Of a stretch of DNA of 5,166 nucleotides, positions 1 through 5,154 are shown one piece after another (the first letter of the stretch is position 1; every line of letters begins with the position of its first letter). The stretch is from an uncultured Bacilli bacterium. GTDB lineage: Bacteria; Bacillota_I; Bacilli_A; RF39; UBA660. The notes under the pieces are model-generated. The model had not been told where the DNA came from. It saw only the letters and a list, made by a program, of their open reading frames with translations, and made no database searches. The DNA is taken from positions 1 to 5,166 of the forward strand of contig CANQRX010000080.1 of assembly GCA_947626425.1 (NCBI GenBank). Direction: 5' to 3'. The translations under genes were made by a program, and so were the position numbers.

Positions 1-92
1 GACAATATTAAATTTTTTAAATTACACATTTTTTAATGTTTTAGTATGTCAGTTTTATAAAAAGGAAAAGTTATGTTTAAGCTACGTTTTAT

Positions 93-121
93 TTGACATA
101 GTAACCTTTTTTTGATAGAAT
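93..121 (+). promoter_or_regulatory. SigA-type promoter of rpsD
   Basis: A perfect -35 box TTGACA (93-98) is followed by a 17-bp spacer and a -10 box TAGAAT (116-121). This predicts a transcription start near 127-129 and a leader of about 158 nt before rpsD, longer than a simple ribosome binding site needs. No other promoter of this quality was found upstream of the gene. Confidence 0.8.
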
Positions 122-127
122 TTTAAT

Positions 128-285
128 CGCTACTGGATGGCAGCAAATAATTGGTTATTAATGTGTAATTTAAAAGATTTTCTTTTCATGAGTATAACTG
201 CCTTTAGAAAGTGTTAATAAATTACTCCCTATTAATTAATTATTTAAAAGTCTTGTTTAGCAAAAATTATGGAAAGGAGGTAATT
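128..285 (+). promoter_or_regulatory. rpsD 5' leader, probable S4 autoregulatory element
   Basis: This untranslated leader is rich in possible helices. GGCAG (139-143) can pair with CTGCC (198-202), enclosing two small hairpins: AATAA/TTATT (146-150 with 155-159) and AAAAGA/TCTTTT (172-177 with 181-186). Further on, 220-230 (AATTACTCCCT) can pair with 275-285 (AGGAGGTAATT) with one C-A mismatch and one G-U pair, which would bury the Shine-Dalgarno sequence. In Bacillus subtilis, S4 is known to repress its own gene through the rpsD leader. By analogy, S4 binding here would favour the closed form when it exceeds 16S rRNA. The pairing is hand-derived; whether it matches the known S4 leader fold is not tested. 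Confidence 0.65.
273..280 (+). promoter_or_regulatory. Ribosome binding site that fixes the rpsD start
   Basis: AAAGGAGG lies 5 nt before the ATG at 286. The reading frame stays open upstream to 211, but only the ATG at 286 has this site and yields the normal S4 N-terminus (MSRYTGP). The longer open frame is the leader read in frame by chance. Confidence 0.93.
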
Positions 286-888
286 ATGTCAAGATATACT
301 GGACCTGCTTATAAAAAGTCTCGTCGTTTAAACTTTTCTACTTTAGAAAATGGAAAAGATTTAGCCAAAAGACCTTTTGCTCCTGGAGTACACGGTAATG
401 AAAGACGTCGTAAATTAAGCGAATATGGTTCCCAATTACAGGAAAAACAAAAAGTTCGTATTTTATACGGCTTAAATGAAAAGCAATTTAGAAAAGTATT
501 TGAACGTGCTTCAAAAATGAAAGGAATTACCGGCGAAAATTTATTAGTATTGCTTGAAAGCCGTCTTGATAACTTAGTATATCGTATGGGATTAGCTACA
601 ACTCGTCGTGGTTCAAGACAACTAGTAAATCACGGTCATATAACTGTTAATGGTAAAAAAGTAGATATTCCATCTTATACTTGCAAAGTTGGCGATGTTA
701 TTGCTGTTAAAGAAAATTCAAAATCACATCCAGCTATTCTAGCAAGCCTAGAAGCTACTACATCAACTAAAGCTTTTGTAGAATTTGATAAAAAAACTTT
801 AACCGGTACTTATGTTAGAAAACCTGACCGCTCAGAATTAAATTCTGAAATCAATGAATCAATGATTGTTGAATTTTATAACAGATAA
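286..888 (+). CDS. rpsD: 30S ribosomal protein S4
   Basis: S4 is a primary 16S rRNA-binding protein that starts assembly of the small subunit body and helps form the mRNA entry tunnel. The product is 200 residues, the usual bacterial length. It begins MSRYTGPAYKKSRR and has the family stretch KRPFAPGVHG (28-37) followed by KLSEYGSQLQEKQK (43-56). The S4 RNA-binding domain spans roughly 91-155, with SRLDNLVYRMG, the RGSRQLVNHGHI loop and the VNGKKVDIPSY strand. The N-terminal region has no zinc-binding cysteines (its only Cys is C133), so it is the zinc-free form, as in Bacillus. The gene is alone in its transcript, with its own promoter, leader and terminator, as is typical of Bacillota rather than the alpha-operon arrangement of Proteobacteria. 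Identification is secure. Confidence 0.98.
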   Translation: MSRYTGPAYKKSRRLNFSTLENGKDLAKRPFAPGVHGNERRRKLSEYGSQLQEKQKVRILYGLNEKQFRKVFERASKMKGITGENLLVLLESRLDNLVYRMGLATTRRGSRQLVNHGHITVNGKKVDIPSYTCKVGDVIAVKENSKSHPAILASLEATTSTKAFVEFDKKTLTGTYVRKPDRSELNSEINESMIVEFYNR

Positions 889-892
889 AAAT

Positions 893-928
893 AAGCTGTT
901 TGAAATAAAAATTTCATTCAGCTTTTTT
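893..928 (+). terminator. Intrinsic terminator of rpsD
   Basis: AAGCTG (893-898) pairs with CAGCTT (919-924); after a symmetric TT/TT internal loop, TGAAAT (901-906) pairs with ATTTCA (911-916) around an AAAA loop. A run of T follows to 928. It begins 5 nt after the rpsD stop codon, so rpsD is transcribed as a single gene. Confidence 0.92.
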
Positions 929-939
929 AATACACTTAA

Positions 940-968
940 TTGATTTTCTTAATTTTGTTTGATATTAT
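940..968 (+). promoter_or_regulatory. Probable promoter of the 992-2137 gene
   Basis: TTGATT (940-945), a 17-bp spacer and TATTAT (963-968) resemble SigA boxes. The predicted start near 975 leaves a short leader, with the ribosome binding site GAGGTGAG at 979-986. The rpsD terminator just upstream makes a separate promoter necessary. The background is very AT-rich, so chance matches are easy. Confidence 0.5.
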
Positions 969-991
969 TTTATTATATGAGGTGAGTTAAA

Positions 992-2137
992 TTGAATAAT
1001 TTAAAACAATGCATTAGCGATTTTTTTGCCATCCGAAAACATCGCATTTATACCATTATTTTAACAATAGTTATTTTGCTTAGCATTATTGCTTTAATTT
1101 TTATAGGAATTAGTAGAAAACGCTATGACTATCCAATAATTAAAGAAAAAATGGTATCAGCAACTATCCAATACTTAAATAAAAATAAAGAAAAAAAACC
1201 TGATGACGAAAATCCTTCAACAATCATTGAAGCAAATAATTTAATAAGCGAAGGTTTTCTTAAAGATTTTTCAAAACTAAGTAAAGATACTAACTGTCAA
1301 GGTCAAATAAATGTCATTTATAATAATGGAACTTTACGATATGAGCCTATTTTAAATTGTGATAACTATGAAACAAAAATCTTAAAAGATGTTATTTTAA
1401 ATAAAGAAAAAATAATTAACAAAGACTCCGATGGACTATATTTTATAAACAACACTTATGTTTTTAAAGGAGATTATGTTAATAATTATGTTACATTTGC
1501 TAATCAATTATGGCGATTATTTAAAATCACAGATGATGAAAAACTATACTTAGTATTAGCAGATACAGTTAACAAAAAAAATTCAGCGGTTATTTTTGAT
1601 GACAGATACAATGAAGAAGCTCAAGGAAATAAAGGAAAAAGCGACTTAGAAACATCACGAATGTATGAAACATTAATGAATGCCTACAATAATGACTTTG
1701 ACAGTTACAAAGCCTATTTACAATGGTATGATGTCTGTAAAAATCCTCGTAGCGAAAACGACACCAACCTTACTGGAGCAATTGAGTGTTTTACCACTAT
1801 TTCAATGCCAATTAGTTTAATGGCAGTTTATGATTACTTAAATGCTAGTCGAGATAATTTATGTATGGAATTATACACTACATATCCAGGATGCAAAAAT
1901 TATAATTATTTATCCAAAACAACTGAAAATTGGTGGCTAATCAATGGCACGAATGAAAATTCTTACAAAGTTTACTATGTCGATAAAAATGGAAGCATTA
2001 ATTTATCATATGCAAATCTAAAAAAGAACCTAAGGTATGTTATAGCCTTACCAGGTTCAGTAGAATATAAACAAGGAAAAGGCACAAAAGATGATCCTTA
2101 TGAAATAAATACTTATAATATTATTAGTAAAAAATAA
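992..2137 (+). CDS. Single-pass membrane protein with extracellular Cys-containing domain, function unknown
   Basis: The 381-residue product starts at a TTG codon 7 nt after a good GAGGTG site (979-984). A short basic cytoplasmic tail (RKHR at 15-18) precedes one membrane helix (about 19-40), so the rest should lie outside the cell. Residues 46-130 look like a prepilin-like stalk: an early helix (KEKMVSATIQYL) and a C102/C123 pair ending in NCDNYETK. The section from 149 on has YVFKGDYVNNYVTFANQLWRL (156-176; quoted in part: FKGDYVNNYV), then Cys pairs 249/266 and 291/301, ENWWLING (312-319) and a C-terminal GKGTKDDPYEI (362-372). The WW...G...GxGTxxDPYxI ending resembles surface proteins of gut Bacillota with DUF6273-like domains; this is from memory and not confirmed. 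No catalytic motif or sorting signal is visible. It is flanked by its own promoter and terminator, so it is probably monocistronic. Confidence 0.8.
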   Translation: MNNLKQCISDFFAIRKHRIYTIILTIVILLSIIALIFIGISRKRYDYPIIKEKMVSATIQYLNKNKEKKPDDENPSTIIEANNLISEGFLKDFSKLSKDTNCQGQINVIYNNGTLRYEPILNCDNYETKILKDVILNKEKIINKDSDGLYFINNTYVFKGDYVNNYVTFANQLWRLFKITDDEKLYLVLADTVNKKNSAVIFDDRYNEEAQGNKGKSDLETSRMYETLMNAYNNDFDSYKAYLQWYDVCKNPRSENDTNLTGAIECFTTISMPISLMAVYDYLNASRDNLCMELYTTYPGCKNYNYLSKTTENWWLINGTNENSYKVYYVDKNGSINLSYANLKKNLRYVIALPGSVEYKQGKGTKDDPYEINTYNIISKK

Positions 2138-2152
2138 TTCAAATTTTCTGAT

Positions 2153-2204
2153 AAAAAGAGCTTTTAAATAATTAATTGATTTAATCATGCAAGAGTTCTT
2201 TTTT
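2153..2204 (+). terminator. Hairpin terminator after the 992-2137 gene, possibly bidirectional
   Basis: AAAAAGAGCT (2153-2162) pairs with AGTTCTTTTT (2194-2203) with a single G-U pair, and TTAAAT/ATTTAA can pair inside the loop. T tracts follow on the + strand, and the A-rich 5' arm would give a U tract on the - strand as well. It lies 15 nt after the stop codon. Confidence 0.6.
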
Positions 2205-2207
2205 AAT

Positions 2208-2236
2208 AAATGTTTGTTACAACAATATAAACATTT
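2208..2236. repeat. Inverted repeat in intergenic spacer
   Basis: AAATGTTT (2208-2215) and AAACATTT (2229-2236) are perfect 8-bp inverted copies around a 13-nt spacer. The repeat directly follows the terminator of the 992-2137 gene. There is no T tract beyond it, so it is not an obvious terminator; a chance origin in AT-rich DNA is possible. Confidence 0.4.
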
Positions 2237-2241
2237 CATAC

Positions 2242-2253
2242 CATATTAATATG
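2242..2253. repeat. 12-bp perfect palindrome
   Basis: CATATTAATATG reads the same on both strands. It sits 5 nt beyond the previous inverted repeat in a spacer with no gene (2205-2356). It could bind a dimeric regulator but has no promoter or gene beside it, so the role is unknown. Confidence 0.35.
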
Positions 2254-2356
2254 TTAAAGATTTAATATTATACTAATATATTTTTCTAATTCTTTTTTAT
2301 CACTTTAAAACCTAAAATAAAATTTAGTTCATTTTCCTTTTTTAAACTTAATTACC

Positions 2357-2382
2357 AAAAATAAAAACCCTGAAAAACAGGG
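2357..2382 (-). terminator. Intrinsic terminator of tRNA-Arg
   Basis: On the - strand CCCTG (2382-2378), a TTTTT loop and CAGGG (2372-2368) are followed by TTTTTATTTTT. The stem is short but GC-rich for this genome and begins 12 nt after the CCA end of the tRNA. Confidence 0.88.
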
Positions 2383-2394
2383 ATTAATATCATC

Positions 2395-2471
2395 TGGTGC
2401 ACCCAAAGGGAGTCGAACCCCTAACCTTTAGATCCGTAGTCTAACGCTCTATCCAATTGCGCTATGGGTGC
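2395..2471 (-). tRNA. tRNA-Arg, anticodon ACG
   Basis: The 77-nt gene includes an encoded CCA end (2397-2395). The acceptor stem GCACCCA/TGGGTGC is perfect, with discriminator A at 2398. The anticodon stem TTAGA/TCTAA encloses the loop CTACGGA, giving anticodon ACG (2437-2435), read as arginine; A34 is normally changed to inosine by TadA to read CGU, CGC and CGA. The variable loop is AGGTT and the T arm AGGGG-TTCGACT-CCCTT. The D stem is GCGC/GAGC, with one G-A mismatch at the third pair where close relatives usually have GCTC/GAGC. A promoter and terminator flank it closely, so it is its own transcript. Confidence 0.97.
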
Positions 2472-2488
2472 TTTTCTAATGTACTTTG

Positions 2489-2517
2489 ATTATATAATAA
2501 ATATCTTCAAAATTCAA
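2489..2517 (-). promoter_or_regulatory. Promoter of tRNA-Arg
   Basis: Reading leftwards, TTGAAT (2517-2512), a 17-bp spacer and a consensus TATAAT (2494-2489) place the transcription start near 2482, about 10 nt before the mature tRNA 5' end. This is the usual arrangement for a stable RNA gene. Confidence 0.85.
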
Positions 2518-2549
2518 GAAGAAAATAACGTTAGCATTCATTCATAACC

Positions 2550-2578
2550 AAAAAAAAAATAGCTTTTTAAACTATTTT
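2550..2578 (-). terminator. Probable terminator of the four-gene operon
   Basis: On the - strand AAAATAG (2578-2572) pairs with CTATTTT (2562-2556), with extra T-A pairs possible in the loop, and a run of T continues to 2550. It lies 25 nt after the YtxH-like stop codon. The stem is almost all A-T, so termination may be leaky, with read-through into tRNA-Arg possible. Confidence 0.6.
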
Positions 2579-2603
2579 GATTTTTTCGAAAAGTTTACTA
2601 TTT

Positions 2604-3134
2604 TTACTTTTCTTTAGTTTTTGTTTTTTTCATTTTTGGTTTGACAATATTCTTTTTTTCATCTTTTAAAGAACGGCCAGCCGCTTTTTTACTTTTACTA
2701 GCTTTTTTAGGTAAAACTATTTTTTCCTTTACCTTTTTTTCTTCCTCAACAGGAACACTTTTAATTTCATCTAAAATTTGGTTAGTTCGGTTCCAAACAG
2801 CCTGAGATGCTTTAGCAACTTTAAAAGATGAATTTTCCGTAGCTAAATGAGTTAAATCTTCGCACGTTTTTTTTATATCTTCTAATTTTTCACAAATAAT
2901 TTTTTTTCTTTCCGTTGCCGAAATTTCATCTAATTGTTCTTTAATAGCACCTAATTTTTTCATAAAAATTACTTTTGTTTCATCAATATCGATTTCTTTA
3001 ACCGTATCTAATAAATTATTTAAATCTGCCTTTAATTCTCCCCTAGTTTCGCTACCTTCCTTAGGAGCAATTAAAAGTCCTAACCCAATTCCTACTAATG
3101 CGCCAGTTAAAAATGTATGGGTCTTTTTTTCCAT
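2604..3134 (-). CDS. YtxH-domain membrane protein with lysine-rich tail
   Basis: The 176-residue product opens with the YtxH signature: a glycine-rich hydrophobic segment (FLTGALVGIGLGLLIAP, 8-24) followed by KEGSETRGEL (25-34). B. subtilis YtxH is a general stress protein of unclear biochemical role. Residues 35-126 are predicted helical and charged, probably coiled coil, with C81 and C91. The end (133-176) holds 19 lysines in 44 residues, resembling histone H1-like tails, and should be cytoplasmic and able to bind nucleic acid or acidic partners (inference). Its ATG shares one base with the TAA of the upstream gene (TAATG), with AAGGTG as ribosome binding site, so the two are translationally coupled. 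It is the last gene of the operon. Confidence 0.88.
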   Translation of the reverse strand: MEKKTHTFLTGALVGIGLGLLIAPKEGSETRGELKADLNNLLDTVKEIDIDETKVIFMKKLGAIKEQLDEISATERKKIICEKLEDIKKTCEDLTHLATENSSFKVAKASQAVWNRTNQILDEIKSVPVEEEKKVKEKIVLPKKASKSKKAAGRSLKDEKKNIVKPKMKKTKTKEK

Positions 3135-3463
3135 TATTTGGCACCTTTTTTCTTTGTCGTTTTTGCTTCAACAATGACCTCTTCTTTTTCTTTTTCTTTC
3201 TTTTTAGAAGCAAACAAATTAGTTAAAACCTTAACAATCGATTCAACAACTTTATCAGTTACTAAAACAATTTTATCGGTAGTTGTATCAATAATATGAA
3301 ACAAATTATCTAATGCATGAATTTTATCATTAACATTATCAATAACTCTTTCCGCCTTATCTAAAGTAATAATAAGCTTAATCGCCAAAACAATTCCAAT
3401 TAATAAAACAATAATCAATAAAATATAAATTACTATAGGTAAAAACTCCGTTACAAATTCCAT
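3134..3463 (-). CDS. Small membrane-anchored coiled-coil protein, DUF948/YtxG-like
   Basis: The 109-residue product has one long N-terminal membrane helix (about 7-31), then an amphipathic helical stretch (35-84: TLDKAERVIDNVNDKIHALD onwards) with hydrophobic residues at coiled-coil spacing, and a lysine-rich end (87-109). The layout and its place directly before a YtxH gene match YtxG (DUF948), the partner of YtxH in B. subtilis. Sequence resemblance alone is modest, so the family call rests partly on gene order. Topology is probably C-terminus inside. Its ATG is 2 nt after the TAG of the preceding gene, with a GAGAGG ribosome binding site inside that gene's end. No enzyme motif is visible. 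Confidence 0.8.
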   Translation of the reverse strand: MEFVTEFLPIVIYILLIIVLLIGIVLAIKLIITLDKAERVIDNVNDKIHALDNLFHIIDTTTDKIVLVTDKVVESIVKVLTNLFASKKKEKEKEEVIVEAKTTKKKGAK

Positions 3464-3465
3464 AA

Positions 3466-4359
3466 CTATTCATCCTCTCTACTTTCATACATTGAATCAA
3501 TTAAATCAAATAAATCACTTTCTAGAGTATCCTCTTTTTGTTCTTCCACTAATGGTTCTTTTTTAGAAATTTCCCCTTCTTTTTCGTTTGTTTTATTAAT
3601 TTTTGGAGGAAGCATTTTATCTTTTGAAACATCTATCGTATCAAAAGCCGTCTCTTCTAATAAATCTTCAATCGATTTTTCTTCTTCTTTTATAACTTCC
3701 TTTTTCTTAACTGGCAACGGTCTTTTTTCTTCATAAAATTCATCAATTGGTTTAGTTAAAGTTTTTTCTATATCTTCTTGTAAAGTTCCAAATGCTTTTT
3801 TCCGTACAACATCTACATTAAATGTTTTTTGTTCTGGCTTTTTAGCAACTATAATATCTTCTTTACGATAGTTTTTATCTAAAACTCCATAAACTGGAGA
3901 AATAACTGGAGAAGGTTTAAACTTTGGAGCACTTTCTTCTCTTTTATGGGGTTGATAAGCTGATTTTTGTTCATTTTTTTCAACTTTTTTTTCTGGTTTT
4001 ACATTCCTTTTAAGGCTTGGTCTTTCATGGTCTAAAATATTAATTCCCATACTTTTTGGTTTTGTTTCTGGTTCCTTAGGCAAAATATCATCAAACTCAT
4101 CATCATCAACAGCTGGAAAATCAAATTTCTTTTCAGCTTTAAATAATTCTTGATTATCACTAATTGGCTCTATAAAAACTTCTTTTTTATATTCTGGTTT
4201 TACAGGTCGAGGTGCCATTTTTAAAGGTTGCTCAACTGATATTGGCCTTTCTTTTTTCATTGTTCTTTCATTTTTTTCTAACTTTTTTGGTTCTTCAACT
4301 GGAACCTCTATTTCCACATCTTCAAATAATACATTTTTTAATTTATTTAATAATCCCAT
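3466..4359 (-). CDS. Long charged, probably disordered protein with membrane-targeting helix, function unknown
   Basis: The 297-residue product starts MGLLNKLKNVLFED, an amphipathic helix closely resembling the SepF N-terminus (MSMKNKLKNFF in B. subtilis), which binds the inner membrane face. Beyond it the chain is mostly Lys, Glu and Pro with little hydrophobic content, as in a disordered linker. One island breaks this: FKPSPVISPVYGVLDKNY (147-164), hydrophobic and conserved-looking. Other candidate short motifs are VVRKKAFGTLQEDIEKTL (184-201), SIEDLLEETAFDTID (229-243) and the acidic end SDLFDLIDSMYES (281-293). It lacks the SepF core domain, so it is not SepF. The ATG has AAGGAAGGG before it, in a 12-nt gap after the lipoprotein gene. 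A division or envelope scaffold role is a guess from the helix and the neighbours. Confidence 0.85.
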   Translation of the reverse strand: MGLLNKLKNVLFEDVEIEVPVEEPKKLEKNERTMKKERPISVEQPLKMAPRPVKPEYKKEVFIEPISDNQELFKAEKKFDFPAVDDDEFDDILPKEPETKPKSMGINILDHERPSLKRNVKPEKKVEKNEQKSAYQPHKREESAPKFKPSPVISPVYGVLDKNYRKEDIIVAKKPEQKTFNVDVVRKKAFGTLQEDIEKTLTKPIDEFYEEKRPLPVKKKEVIKEEEKSIEDLLEETAFDTIDVSKDKMLPPKINKTNEKEGEISKKEPLVEEQKEDTLESDLFDLIDSMYESREDE

Positions 4360-4371
4360 TTAAACCCTTCC

Positions 4372-5019
4372 TTATCTTTTTATAAAGTCTGGATCAACAT
4401 TTTCATTTTCATCTTGATATTGACCATACTCCTCAATAATTTGTAAATAACCACTTTCCGTATCAGCGGTTTCAAAAATATTATACTCTACTTCACTAGC
4501 TTTAAGCGAACTTTCCTCCATTAAACTTTTTAGCACCGTATCTTGATATTTAATTGAAGTTAATATCGACATTGCATACGCAACTGAATGTTTAACAACC
4601 TCTTTCGGTACTATTACTTCTATTTTAGCATAATTGTACATGATTTCAATAAAATATTGATTATTTGTTGTATTTTTAATTTCTAAATAACCAAAATAAT
4701 CACCATTACTTATTTTTTTACTATAAACCACATCTTTTTTTTCGACATAATCAACAACTACCTTATTATAGTAACTAACTAAATCAACATATAAATAATA
4801 AACATTATTATCTTGGGCAAAAATTTCATTTGTACCCGTATTATCTAAAATTCTTAATCCCTTTGGACGGTAATAAGTATACCCTGCTCGATGTTCATTG
4901 GCCACAACTTGTTGACAATTAATCATCCCCATAATTAAATCATCGTAATTTTTTTCTTCAATTTTTGTACATCCTGTTACCATAAAAAGCAGGAAAAAAA
5001 CAATCAAAATTTTTTTCAT
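4372..5019 (-). CDS. Lipoprotein of unknown function
   Basis: The 215-residue product begins MKKILIVFFLLFMVTGC: two lysines, a hydrophobic core and the lipobox VTGC with the lipid-bearing Cys at 17, so it should be processed by signal peptidase II and anchored on the outer face of the membrane. The mature part is beta-rich in look (YYLYVDLVSYYNKVVVDYV, 74-92; IEIMYNYAKIEVIV, 124-137), then a helical part (140-175) and an acidic end. A second Cys lies at 35. I recognise no named family. The ATG has AGGTGA (5029-5024) 4 nt upstream. It is first in the four-gene operon, directly after the promoter, and pairs an external lipoprotein with three inner-membrane or cytoplasmic-side proteins. Confidence 0.88.
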   Translation of the reverse strand: MKKILIVFFLLFMVTGCTKIEEKNYDDLIMGMINCQQVVANEHRAGYTYYRPKGLRILDNTGTNEIFAQDNNVYYLYVDLVSYYNKVVVDYVEKKDVVYSKKISNGDYFGYLEIKNTTNNQYFIEIMYNYAKIEVIVPKEVVKHSVAYAMSILTSIKYQDTVLKSLMEESSLKASEVEYNIFETADTESGYLQIIEEYGQYQDENENVDPDFIKR

Positions 5020-5028
5020 AAAATCACC

Positions 5029-5042
5029 TATTTAGCTAAATA
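5029..5042. promoter_or_regulatory. 14-bp perfect palindrome over the operon's expected transcription start
   Basis: TATTTAGCTAAATA is identical on both strands. It lies directly between the -10 box and the ribosome binding site of the lipoprotein gene, overlapping the expected start near 5036. This is a usual position for a repressor operator. As RNA it would form a weak hairpin only if transcription starts before it, so a DNA site is more likely. Chance in AT-rich DNA cannot be excluded. Confidence 0.45.
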
Positions 5043-5072
5043 ATTATATCATGATTAGTAAAACTTTGTAAA
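5043..5072 (-). promoter_or_regulatory. Promoter of the four-gene operon
   Basis: Reading leftwards, TTTACA (5072-5067), an 18-bp spacer and TATAAT (5048-5043), with TG one base before the -10 (extended -10, TGATATAAT). The predicted start is near 5036, leaving about 16 nt before the ATG at 5019, with AGGTGA in between. Confidence 0.75.
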
Positions 5073-5112
5073 TTAGGAAAAGCCGTTTTGGGTGTAAAAA
5101 AAAATCGCAGGT

Positions 5113-5154
5113 AAAATAGTAGTCATTGACTTAAATGGTCGACTACTATTTTTT
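5113..5154. terminator. Strong hairpin, probably a terminator of a gene beyond the right edge
   Basis: AAAATAGTAGTC (5113-5124) and GACTACTATTTT (5141-5152) pair perfectly over 12 bp; GAC/GTC can also pair in the loop. T6 (5149-5154) follows on the + strand and a shorter U tract on the - strand. No + strand gene leads into it from within the window, so it most likely ends a leftward gene to the right, separating it from the operon promoter. Confidence 0.65.

Noticed and set aside
26..42. ACATT-TTTT-AATGT hairpin as terminator of an upstream gene
   Set aside because: The stem has only 5 A/T-rich pairs with three T after it, which is expected by chance in this composition.
73..96. Seven-codon leader peptide (ATG at 73) after AAAGGAAAAG
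   Set aside because: It ends inside the -35 box and lies upstream of the rpsD transcription start, so it would need another promoter that I do not see.
211..285. N-terminal extension of S4 by 25 residues
   Set aside because: The extension does not resemble S4, uses a weak start, and lies in the structured leader; the ATG at 286 has a strong ribosome binding site and gives the normal N-terminus.
2057..2239. 60-residue - strand open frame
   Set aside because: It overlaps the end of the surface-protein gene and its terminator on the opposite strand, has no ribosome binding site before its ATG, and has a composition typical of antisense AT-rich reading.
3117..3299. 60-residue + strand open frame
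   Set aside because: It is antisense to the YtxG-like gene and the start of the YtxH gene; its Phe/Ser-rich product is the mirror of Lys/Glu-rich codons, and no ribosome binding site is present.
3466..4359. Identification as SepF
   Set aside because: Only the N-terminal helix is similar; the globular SepF domain is absent and the chain is twice as long and disordered-looking.
286..5019. UGA-as-Trp genetic code (Mycoplasma type)
   Set aside because: The Trp codons in the surface protein and the YtxH gene are TGG, which an AT-rich code-4 genome would rarely keep; absence of TGA stops in six genes is too few to argue otherwise.
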